Positions 1-5,232 of a stretch of DNA of 7,049 bases are shown one piece after another. Each line of letters starts with the position of its first letter. The first letter of the stretch is position 1. The position numbers were made by a program, and so were the translations under genes. Source of the stretch: JBGTKH01 sp041744735 (GTDB lineage Bacteria; Planctomycetota; Planctomycetia; Pirellulales; Pirellulaceae); contig JBGTKH010000306.1 of NCBI GenBank assembly GCA_041744735.1, forward strand, positions 1-7,049, in the 5' to 3' direction. The notes under the pieces are model-generated. The model worked only from the letters and a program-made list of their open reading frames with translations, was not told where the DNA came from and searched no databases.

Positions 1-216
1 GGCCGCACGGCGGACAGTCGCTTCGACGCCATCAACCGCGGCTGGGTCTCCATCACGCGCCCCTGGCACCTGCTGACCACCAACAGCGGCTCCGGCAATC
101 CGCACGCCGCCACCGCCGACAAAGGCCGCCGCATGATGGAATTGCTCATCGACCGCCTGGCCACATTCCTGGTCGAACTGTCAGACGCGGACGTGGACGA
201 ACGCTTTCCGTTTTGA
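1..216 (+). CDS. Creatininase-family amidohydrolase, C-terminal fragment (5' end outside window)
   Basis: The frame is open from the first base of the window to a TGA at 214-216, giving the last 71 residues of a protein. The segment SGSGNPHAATADKGRRMMEL, about 25-45 residues before the end, matches the C-terminal signature of creatininase-family enzymes (creatinine amidohydrolase and relatives), where a G(D/N)P.AAT.EKG motif precedes a final helix. Family members are metal-dependent amidohydrolases acting on cyclic or linear amides. The metal-binding residues would lie upstream, outside the window, so activity cannot be judged. High GC and strong G/C bias at third codon positions match a native chromosomal gene. 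The family call is fairly secure; the substrate is unknown. Confidence 0.8.
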   Translation, partial: GRTADSRFDAINRGWVSITRPWHLLTTNSGSGNPHAATADKGRRMMELLIDRLATFLVELSDADVDERFPF

Positions 217-227
217 AAGCGACATGT

Positions 228-242
228 AGAAACCCGGTTTCT
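228..242. repeat. 15-bp palindrome AGAAACC-C-GGTTTCT after the creatininase gene
   Basis: Two perfect 7-bp arms (228-234 and 236-242) around one central base, starting 12 bp after the creatininase stop codon. No T-run follows, so it is a poor intrinsic terminator. Its shape and place between genes suggest a REP-like dispersed palindrome. Whether it is repeated elsewhere in the genome cannot be seen here. Confidence 0.5.
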
Positions 243-249
243 CCGGGTA

Positions 250-711
250 GTGACACCATTTGCTGGATTCGTAGGTTGGACGCCCTTATTGAAATCCGCA
301 ATCCTGCTGCTCCGCGGCGTGATCGACCGCCGCGGCGGCGATGAAGCGAACCTGATCGTGAACGAACTGATCCCGTTGGATCAACTCGACGCCCGCTACA
401 CCACCGGCCTGCGCATCCGCATCGACCAACCCACGCACGGCAACGACGCCCTGCAGCGCGTCTACGAAATCGTCCGCGGCTATCCGGGCGACCGCGACCT
501 GGAACTAATCCTCTGCCTCGACGACGGCAGCCGCGTGTTCCTGAAATCGCATCGTCTGCGCGTCGACGTTTCCGCCGAAATGCGCACCCGTCTAGAAGAC
601 CTCCTCGGCCGCGGCCACCTACACGTAATCACCGCCCCACCCGCTCCGTCGAAAACCTCAACAAACGGCGGACGCCGCAGCGGTGCGTCGCGCGCGGCGG
701 CACCCGCATAA
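250..711 (+). pseudogene. Orphan C-terminal domain of DNA polymerase III alpha subunit (DnaE remnant)
   Basis: The reading frame encodes 153 residues from GTG 250 and is in the same frame as the creatininase stop upstream. From about residue 18 to residue 128 it resembles the extreme C-terminus of bacterial DnaE: ILLLRGVIDRR, then ANLIVNELIPLDQLDARYT, THGNDALQRVYEIVRGYPGD, and the segment with LELILCLDDGSRV followed by EMRTRLEDLLGRGHLHVI. In DnaE this follows the OB-fold region at the end of a protein of about 1,100-1,200 residues. The PHP, palm, fingers and helix-hairpin-helix parts are all absent, and the sequence just upstream (about 217-290) has no DnaE similarity. The tail after residue 130 is low-complexity (Pro/Ser/Arg/Ala). 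No convincing ribosome-binding site precedes GTG 250. Most likely it is a duplicated 3' end of dnaE; a small expressed stand-alone domain cannot be excluded because the frame has stayed open. Confidence 0.7.
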
Positions 712-853
712 CATACATCCTTGTCCGTCCAAACTGGCCGGCAGAGCTGTCAATGGCGGCCTGTCTTACGGCCCAATCGACGAGCATGGTTGCGAGGCAA
801 TCGCGAACAAGATGCACATCCACGACTGGCATGCCACCGCGATAAAGGTACAA

Positions 854-1168
854 CTACCGCGCAATGATCAAGTGTTCGCAACCATCGATCGTTCGCCCTT
901 TCACTGCTTCGCCTTGTTGAATGGCGCAGTGATCGCCTGGAGCCATTGCCACGCCTTCAATTTGGAGGTCGCCGCTCAACAGAAACACCTCGTAATCGAA
1001 CGGAAGTGCCTCCATCGAGAAGTCACCTGATCCGCGATGGCGAACGATCGTCGTGAATTTGCCATTAGTGTTTCGCGGACGATCGTTGTAAAGGCCGGCT
1101 CGTTCCGCGCCCCGCCAGAAAGGTGACTCCGTCCAATCGCGTTTCGAAGCAAAGTTAAAAGTTGCCAT
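854..1168 (-). CDS. Small cupin-domain protein
   Basis: Encodes 104 residues from ATG 1168. The start is supported by GGGAG 7 nt upstream; a longer TTG start at 1201 lacks such a site. A single cupin barrel is indicated by DYEVFLLSGDLQI at about 58-70 and GVAMAPGDHCAIQQGE at about 72-87, which match the two conserved cupin motifs (E-x-F-x-L-x-G and P-G-D-x). The usual first-motif HxH pair is missing (SMEALPFDYE), leaving Glu60 and His80 as the obvious candidate ligands, so metal binding may be altered or absent. It resembles small ChrR-like or sensor-type cupins rather than a known enzyme. It is the last gene of the minus-strand operon, 42 bp after the transporter stop codon. Substrate and role are unknown. 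Confidence 0.75.
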   Translation of the reverse strand: MATFNFASKRDWTESPFWRGAERAGLYNDRPRNTNGKFTTIVRHRGSGDFSMEALPFDYEVFLLSGDLQIEGVAMAPGDHCAIQQGEAVKGRTIDGCEHLIIAR

Positions 1169-1210
1169 CCGAGTCTCCCAAAATGAAGCGGCAGTTTCCA
1201 AGCAGTATTT

Positions 1211-1945
1211 CTAGCCGTCATCGCCTTCCGAAGTTGACGGTGGATCAACCGATAGTTTGAACGGATTGAAGTTGGTCTCGTGATCGTAAACGTCGATTCC
1301 TTCTCTGCGTTTCAGAAACCCAACAACAGCGTACGTCGCCGGTGTCGCGATAATCTCGTAAACCACTTTGAAAACGTACCCCGACCACATCGCGGTTAAC
1401 AAAAGACCGGTTGGAAAGATTCCCGCAAATGCGATGAACACGAAGAGAACGGTGTCAACGGCCTCACCAACGATCGTGGAGGAAATGGTTCGAACCCAAA
1501 GGAACCGTCCCGCAGTGCGAATCTTCAATTTAGCCATTACGAACGAGTTCGAAAACTCGCCAGCCCAATAGCCGATAATTGACGCAACGACAATTCGCGG
1601 CACAAGTCCGAGCACAGTAGCAAATTGTTCCTGCAACGGCCATCCTTCGGCCGGTGGAAGTTGTACGACGATCCACAAGAACGCGGCCATGAAGGCATTG
1701 CAGATCAGGCCCGCCCAAATCACTTGCCTAGCGCGACCGTATCCCCAGACTTCTGTCAAACAATCGCCCAAAATGTACGAAATCGGAAACAGCAAAATTC
1801 CACCGGAGAATGTGAACGGACCACACGCGAACAGCTTTTGTGCTGCGATGTTGCTGATAAGCAACGATCCAACAAACAAAATGCCCATTGCTGGGAACAG
1901 CGAATTGGCCGGAAGTGCTTCGTATCTGCTTTGGGAGTTAGTCAT
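1211..1945 (-). CDS. yhhQ: Queuosine precursor transporter, YhhQ/QPTR family (DUF165)
   Basis: Encodes a 244-residue inner-membrane protein of typical family length. Six hydrophobic segments are visible at about 16-36, 46-64, 74-96, 111-131, 152-178 and 182-210. Family hallmarks are present: SNIAAQK (31-37), GDCLTEVWGYGRAR (60-73), GEFSNSFVMAKLK (129-141), RTISSTIVGEAVDT (152-165) and the C-terminal YDHETNFNPF (220-229). YhhQ-family proteins import 7-deazaguanine precursors of queuosine (preQ0, preQ1, in some lineages queuine) for tRNA modification. The ATG lies inside the end of the upstream regulator gene (ATGACTAA, 8-nt overlap) and has no good Shine-Dalgarno site, so translation is probably coupled to the regulator. 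No tgt or queC/D/E/F gene is in the window. The family call is strong; which precursor it carries is not shown. Confidence 0.93.
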   Translation of the reverse strand: MTNSQSRYEALPANSLFPAMGILFVGSLLISNIAAQKLFACGPFTFSGGILLFPISYILGDCLTEVWGYGRARQVIWAGLICNAFMAAFLWIVVQLPPAEGWPLQEQFATVLGLVPRIVVASIIGYWAGEFSNSFVMAKLKIRTAGRFLWVRTISSTIVGEAVDTVLFVFIAFAGIFPTGLLLTAMWSGYVFKVVYEIIATPATYAVVGFLKRREGIDVYDHETNFNPFKLSVDPPSTSEGDDG

Positions 1946-2750
1946 TGTGTTCGCTCTGCGGGTAGAGAAGTGTCACCATGCCAAAACTCGGATCTAACCA
2001 CGATCGCTCCGTTTGCGATGCAATCCCTTTGACCAATTGCTTAGCCTGTTTGAGAATCTCGGACACTTGGTCGAATTGAAGTCGTTTCAACCTCGGCGCG
2101 TCGACGTCGCCGACAGTAATCGTTCCATCCGGGAACCTCACGTCCGTTCCGACCGTGAGTGAGATACGGGTGAGGCAAATCAACGAACGACATTCGACGG
2201 CAAAGATTCGCTCGCGTTTGGTTGTCGCGTCAAGTCTTCCTTTCAGAAGCTTGTCAAGCTTGCCCCAATCTTGCGCTGCATAAATGAAGTAGTAGTACGC
2301 GACGCCCGACTCAATCTCCTGAATCGTTGTGTCAAGGAAGGCGTGATCGTTATGCTCCGCTAGAATGTCGGTGAATATCCACCGTTCTTTCACATTCGCT
2401 GACTGTTCCGATTGAATCCCAAGCGATCCTACATCATCGTTGAGGCCCTGAATGCTCTCCCCAAGGCCAAGCGCTGCCGAAACTAATCGCGACAGTTTCT
2501 CGTTGTTAATATCGACGGGCTTGTCGAGATCCTGGACAACACCGGCTGGGTAATCGAAATCCGTGGCGAGCGCGCGGCAGAGCAATTGCAGTTTTTTGTA
2601 GGTTGGTTTTTTGCCTTGACTCTCGAAGGCGGATAGATGCTGTCGCGTGATGCCGGTCAGATCAGCCAACTGTTGCTGAGTAAGGGACTTCCCATTGGCA
2701 GTCTGCTTTTGCTTTCGCAAATTCGCGAGTACTTCACCAAACTCATTCAT
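1938..2750 (-). CDS. XRE-family helix-turn-helix regulator with a C-terminal domain I cannot assign
   Basis: Encodes 270 residues from ATG 2750. A longer in-frame start exists but would run back into the acetyltransferase gene. Residues 4-66 form a Cro/CI-type HTH: FGEVLANLRKQ, then TQQQLADLTG (helix 2) and ITRQHLSAFESQGKKP (recognition helix), followed by a scaffold helix ending in LCRALATDFD. Helices 1 and 2 are separated by a slightly long QTANGKS linker. Residues 80-270 form a second domain with WIFTDILAEHNDHAFLDTTI and a following ESGVAYYYFIYAAQDW, an alpha/beta-looking pattern that I do not recognise as a named family. It probably senses a ligand or oligomerises. The ATG overlaps the upstream stop (ATGA), and its own stop overlaps the transporter start by 8 nt. 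This tight coupling suggests it controls this operon, possibly in response to a queuosine precursor; that is inference. Confidence 0.85.
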   Translation of the reverse strand: MNEFGEVLANLRKQKQTANGKSLTQQQLADLTGITRQHLSAFESQGKKPTYKKLQLLCRALATDFDYPAGVVQDLDKPVDINNEKLSRLVSAALGLGESIQGLNDDVGSLGIQSEQSANVKERWIFTDILAEHNDHAFLDTTIQEIESGVAYYYFIYAAQDWGKLDKLLKGRLDATTKRERIFAVECRSLICLTRISLTVGTDVRFPDGTITVGDVDAPRLKRLQFDQVSEILKQAKQLVKGIASQTERSWLDPSFGMVTLLYPQSEHND

Positions 2751-3265
2751 TTCCAATCTCGGGCTGGTCCTGTGAACCAACGAAACGGCCCAGTAGCCCA
2801 AGCCTCTTGGCCGGAAACTTCGTGCCAACGCAGATACGACATCAGCCGAAGTGCGGGCTCGTTATGCGCACACGCACGACCGGTGACACGATCAAAACCG
2901 GAACCGACAAGGACACGCGAAATCCAATTCACGAAGAACGAACCGTGGTAGCGTTGTCGATGCCTGGGAGCCACGACGAGGTGACAAATTTCGCATAGCC
3001 CTGGCGGGAATTCCCATTCAACGTCGGAAGCCGTCGCAAATGCAATGAGTTCATCGCCAAAACGAAGAACGTAACCCGCAAGCGATTCATCGACCCATCG
3101 TTGAAGCAGTGACGGAGTTAGCTCGTTTACCACATCGCTCGAAATCAGCTTTATTTCTCGCGTACTCCGAACCCACGAGCAGATTTCTTTGGACGCATCG
3201 CTCGTGAACAGGTCCAAAGAAAGACATGCATTGTCGACTCGCGTTAGCAATTCTTCGCGTCCCAT
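2747..3265 (-). CDS. GNAT-family N-acetyltransferase
   Basis: Encodes 172 residues from ATG 3265. A TTG at 3283 would add six residues; neither start has a clear Shine-Dalgarno site, so the start is uncertain. The C-terminal half has the GNAT layout: a beta strand in LCEICHLVVAPRHRQRYHG (about 90-108, motif A with a degenerate Q/RxxGxG acetyl-CoA loop), a helix SFFVNWISRVLV, a strand FDRVTGRAC, then HNEPALRLMSYLRWHEV (about 134-150, motif B with the usual Asn and a bulky residue in place of GF). The N-terminal 50 residues are poorly conserved-looking. GNAT enzymes transfer an acyl group from acyl-CoA to amines; the acceptor cannot be predicted. It is the first gene of the operon, and its TGA overlaps the regulator ATG by 4 nt. 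Confidence 0.82.
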   Translation of the reverse strand: MGREELLTRVDNACLSLDLFTSDASKEICSWVRSTREIKLISSDVVNELTPSLLQRWVDESLAGYVLRFGDELIAFATASDVEWEFPPGLCEICHLVVAPRHRQRYHGSFFVNWISRVLVGSGFDRVTGRACAHNEPALRLMSYLRWHEVSGQEAWATGPFRWFTGPARDWK

Positions 3266-3318
3266 CGCATCGCTGGCAAGCAAAAGTTGAGAATTGTCGG
3301 TTTTGGCAACTCTGCTAA

Positions 3319-3346
3319 ATCATAGTCCTGATTGAGTCGCAATCAA
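3319..3346 (-). promoter_or_regulatory. Sigma70-like promoter of the GNAT-XRE-yhhQ-cupin operon
   Basis: On the minus strand TTGATT (3346-3341) is followed after 16 bp by TATGAT (3324-3319), matching the -35 and -10 consensus at 4/6 and 5/6 positions. Transcription would begin near 3312, giving a leader of about 47 nt to ATG 3265. No better candidate was seen upstream of the operon. Inferred from sequence only. Confidence 0.55.
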
Positions 3347-3357
3347 GCCCTGGACTA
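3323..3357. promoter_or_regulatory. Palindromic candidate operator over the operon promoter
   Basis: A perfect 6-bp dyad, TGATTG-AGTCG-CAATCA (3329-3345), occupies the promoter spacer and most of the -35 box. It sits inside a second, outer pair, TAGTCC (3323-3328) and GGACTA (3352-3357), offset by six bases on one side. A 17-bp dyad of this size at this position is typical of Cro/CI-type repressor binding, so the XRE protein encoded in the operon is the natural candidate. As RNA the outer arms could also pair, but most of the dyad lies upstream of the predicted start, which favours a DNA site. Confidence 0.5.
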
Positions 3358-3497
3358 CGCTCGCGGCAAGGTTAAGAGTCGGCGACAAGAAAAAATTCTG
3401 GAGCCGATCCGCGGCGATAAACCGTTTTGCCACAAGCACTTGCTTAAATAGTTCAATGTCATTTTTGAGTTTCATGGATCGGTGGTACTTGGAATTG

Positions 3498-3544
3498 AAT
3501 GCACAAATAAGTATCATTGACATTGTAGTGTGCATTTTTAGGAT
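3498..3544 (+). promoter_or_regulatory. Promoter of the SDR gene with flanking 8-bp inverted repeat
   Basis: TTGACA (3517-3522), a perfect -35 consensus, is followed after 16 bp by TAGGAT (3539-3544). Transcription would start near 3551, about 45 nt before the GTG at 3596. The -35 box lies between two perfect 8-bp inverted arms, AATGCACA (3498-3505) and TGTGCATT (3529-3536), whose centres are 31 bp apart, about three helical turns. This spacing fits a dimeric or looping regulator, but the cognate protein is unknown; the arms do not match the TGATTG dyad of the divergent operon. Confidence 0.5.
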
Positions 3545-3595
3545 TAGCCGCCCTGGACCGTGCCGATCGAACTGGGGTTCGAAGGGAGAAACGCC

Positions 3596-4459
3596 GTGGA
3601 ACACTTAAAAGGAAAAGTGGTGCTGCCGACTGGTTCTGCCGGAGTCGGCGTCGGTAGCTCGTTGGCTCGATTGGCCAGCCAGGCAGGAGCGTTGGTCGTC
3701 GGATGCGATTTGCAGGCGGGTTGTGGTTTCGAAGATGTTTTCGTCCAAGCTGATGTCACGATTGAAAGCGAAGCCGAGCGTTTTGTCGAAACGGCAATCG
3801 CCAAATTCGGACGCGTCGACATTCTGATCAACAACTGCTGCTGCGCCCGACGAGACGATCGCGATCCGCACGACACACCCGGGGAAGTCATTCTCGATGC
3901 GGTGCGTGCCAACGCGATGCCCGCAATCAATTGCGCACGCAGCGCGATCCCTCATATGATCAGGCAGGGCGGCGGCGTGATTGTTCACATCTCCAGCTTG
4001 AACGTGCCAGCCGCAGGCTACGGCCAAATTGCGTATTCCGTCGCTAAGGCCATGCTGTCCAGGCACGCTGCCGGAATCGCGGCAACGTACGCGCACCACG
4101 GCGTCCGTGCCATTGTGCCCGTGCTCGGGACAGTTCCGAACGATGGACCGAACTGGCAACGTCGTGATCGCTTGATGCCGGGCCTGCGCAAAGCCGCCGC
4201 AGCGTTCAGCCCAAGCCACCGACTGCTAACACCAGATGAAGCGGCCGCGGCAATTCTTCAGCTTTGTGCGGATGAACTTTGGTGCCTCAACGGCGCTGTG
4301 ATTCCACTAGATGGCGGCACACTCGCCGCAGTCGTTCCATTCGGCGGTGGCGATTGGCGCGAAAGCGCGTGTCGAATTTCACAATTCGGAATGGCGTTCG
4401 ATCAGGAGCGGGACGCCACGTTCCCGATGGAAGAGATTGCGTTGTCAGAGGGGCGCTGA
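3596..4459 (+). CDS. Short-chain dehydrogenase/reductase (SDR) family oxidoreductase
   Basis: Encodes 287 residues from GTG 3596, chosen because GGGAG lies 7 nt upstream and the protein then begins with the family-typical LKGKVVLPTG. A GTG at 3560 would add 12 residues without a ribosome-binding site. The Rossmann fold shows a glycine-rich loop TGSAGVGVG (12-20), one residue longer than the classical TGxxxGxG. Asp38 ends beta-2, suggesting NAD(H) preference. LINNCC (77-82) stands in place of NNAG. The catalytic set is intact: Ser133/Ser134 in HISS, then Tyr147 and Lys151 in YSVAK. NGAVIPLDGG (232-241) is the usual SDR terminal motif and is followed by an extra tail of about 45 residues. It probably reduces or oxidises a hydroxyl/carbonyl substrate that cannot be named. 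Next gene downstream is on the same strand, 126 bp away. Confidence 0.88.
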   Translation: MEHLKGKVVLPTGSAGVGVGSSLARLASQAGALVVGCDLQAGCGFEDVFVQADVTIESEAERFVETAIAKFGRVDILINNCCCARRDDRDPHDTPGEVILDAVRANAMPAINCARSAIPHMIRQGGGVIVHISSLNVPAAGYGQIAYSVAKAMLSRHAAGIAATYAHHGVRAIVPVLGTVPNDGPNWQRRDRLMPGLRKAAAAFSPSHRLLTPDEAAAAILQLCADELWCLNGAVIPLDGGTLAAVVPFGGGDWRESACRISQFGMAFDQERDATFPMEEIALSEGR

Positions 4460-4585
4460 GTGAATCACAAACCAGGATCTCTGCGCTCGGAAAATGTGTC
4501 GGCTGGGAGCGTGGCCCGCTGCCCAGGCCGGCGGTTTCATTACTCAATGCGGGCGATCACTGTTTTTACGAAAGGGGAATTCACA

Positions 4586-4981
4586 ATGAAATCCCGCCGT
4601 TGTTGTTTGTTGTTTGCGTTGGCCGTACTGTTCGTTTCGGCTGACCGTGTCGATGTTACCGCAGCAGAGCGCATCGAATGCAACTGCGTTTTGTACGCGC
4701 GGAGTCGTGTGCCGAGTCTGCCCTTCGGACTCAATACGCGTGAACAAAAGTGGGCAATTATTAACTCGCACACGCCGCGCGTGGGATCAGTCGCCATTCA
4801 CTCATACAACCATGTGAGCGTGGTGACTAGCGTGTGGGTCGTGCGCGTTCCTGTTACCGGTGGACATCGCGACGACGTATACGTAAAGATTCTCGAAGCT
4901 AACTTCCGGCCGTGCCAGATTACAACGCGTACCGGCACACCCGCGGCGCTTGGAATCGTCGGATACTACCAGCCGCGATAG
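4586..4981 (+). CDS. Small secreted CHAP-like cysteine amidase/peptidase
   Basis: Encodes 131 residues from ATG 4586, preceded by AAGGGGA 7-8 nt upstream. Earlier in-frame starts back to GTG 4460 lack such a site and would bury the signal peptide. Residues 1-27 form a signal peptide (MKSRRCC, then the hydrophobic LLFALAVLFV, with cleavage plausible near TAA-E). The mature part matches a minimal CHAP fold: ECNCVLYARSRVPSLPFG (31-48) with the candidate nucleophile Cys34, PRVGSVAIHSYNHVSVV (64-80) with catalytic His76, and VKILEANFR (100-108) with the characteristic EANF acidic/polar residue. It ends with IVGYYQP. CHAP enzymes cleave peptide or amide bonds, most often in peptidoglycan. No cell-wall-binding domain is attached. 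Target unknown. Confidence 0.7.
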   Translation: MKSRRCCLLFALAVLFVSADRVDVTAAERIECNCVLYARSRVPSLPFGLNTREQKWAIINSHTPRVGSVAIHSYNHVSVVTSVWVVRVPVTGGHRDDVYVKILEANFRPCQITTRTGTPAALGIVGYYQPR

Positions 4982-5003
4982 GCTCGCGATTTGCTCACGC
5001 ACG

Positions 5004-5031
5004 TCAGCCGCTAGCCCTTGCTGGCGGCTGA
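5004..5031 (+). terminator. Strong 12-bp hairpin downstream of the CHAP gene
   Basis: TCAGCCGCTAGC (5004-5015), loop CCTT, then GCTGGCGGCTGA (5020-5031). The arms pair over all 12 positions, with one G-U wobble. It lies 22 bp after the CHAP stop codon. No uridine run follows (TCGTGTTTCG), so it may be a rho-independent terminator of unusual form, an RNA-stabilising 3' hairpin, or a dispersed REP-like palindrome. Confidence 0.5.
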
Positions 5032-5090
5032 TCGTGTTTCGCGAGGAGCGATAACAGCGGCGGAGTGACTTGTGAACGAACCGTGGCCAG

Positions 5091-5178
5091 ACCGGGATAC
5101 CGTCCGGGGACCATCGGGATAGTATCCGGCGAGCACCGGGATAGTATCCGGCGCCCGCCGAGATACCGTCCCGGTCGG
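5091..5178. repeat. Four 22-bp tandem repeats with GGATAGTATCC cores
   Basis: Units lie at 5091-5112, 5113-5134, 5135-5156 and 5157-5178. The two central units share GGGATAGTATCCGGCG, whose core GGATA-G-TATCC is an odd palindrome. The two outer units carry GATACCGTCC instead. The block is bounded by an 8-bp inverted repeat, GACCGGGA (5090-5097) and TCCCGGTC (5169-5176). The period of 22 is not a multiple of three, which argues against coding. About two helical turns per unit would place repeated sites on the same face of DNA. It may be an intergenic repeat element or a cluster of protein-binding sites. Confidence 0.75.
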
Positions 5179-5192
5179 TCGCGCATAGCTTA

Positions 5193-5221
5193 GACCCCTT
5201 CAAAAAAGAAATAAGGGGGGT
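5193..5221. repeat. ACCCCTT / AAGGGGGGT dyad beside the DUF4469 remnant
   Basis: ACCCCTT (5194-5200) and AAGGGG (5213-5218) form a stem with an A-rich 12-nt loop on the plus strand (T-rich on the minus strand). It lies just beyond the stop codon of the minus-strand remnant and may be its old terminator, although the U-rich part would be in the loop and not after the stem. Confidence 0.35.
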
Positions 5222-5232
5222 ATCGAAATCTG

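Larger units (their letters stand above)
3284..3595. other. Divergent intergenic region, no supported gene
   Basis: This AT-richer stretch of about 310 bp separates the minus-strand operon from the plus-strand SDR gene. It holds the two opposing candidate promoters and their associated inverted repeats. A minus-strand open frame (3320-3604; internal ATG at 3475 would give about 51 residues) crosses both promoters, lacks a ribosome-binding site and shows no recognised motif, so it is not called as a gene. I saw no preQ1 riboswitch-like arrangement (short stem-loop followed by an A-rich tail) in the leader of the operon. Confidence 0.6.

Noticed and set aside
629..853. Minus-strand 74-codon frame directly after the cupin stop codon
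   Set aside because: It begins with TTG immediately after the cupin TAG, has no useful ribosome-binding site even for the internal ATG at 832, runs antisense into the DnaE fragment, and shows no recognised motif.
683..1030. Plus-strand 115-codon frame opposite the cupin gene
   Set aside because: It is largely the antisense shadow of the cupin gene, which has a good start and a recognisable fold; the remainder shows no motif.
3266..3357. Possible preQ1 riboswitch in the leader of the transporter operon
   Set aside because: The context invites it, but the leader has no stem-loop followed by an A-rich pseudoknot tail; the main dyad lies upstream of the predicted transcription start and fits a DNA operator better.
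3320..3604. Minus-strand frame in the divergent intergenic region
   Set aside because: It crosses both candidate promoters, lacks a ribosome-binding site at any start, and overlaps the start of the SDR gene on the other strand.
3605..4219. Long minus-strand frame opposite the SDR gene
   Set aside because: It is antisense to a gene with intact SDR motifs and a strong ribosome-binding site; the length reflects GC-biased codons.
5091..5178. CRISPR array
   Set aside because: The units are contiguous with no unique spacers between them, and no cas gene is present.
5004..5203. Minus-strand frames across the 22-bp repeats
   Set aside because: The repeat period is not a multiple of three, so the frames carry no consistent peptide repeat, and no start is supported.
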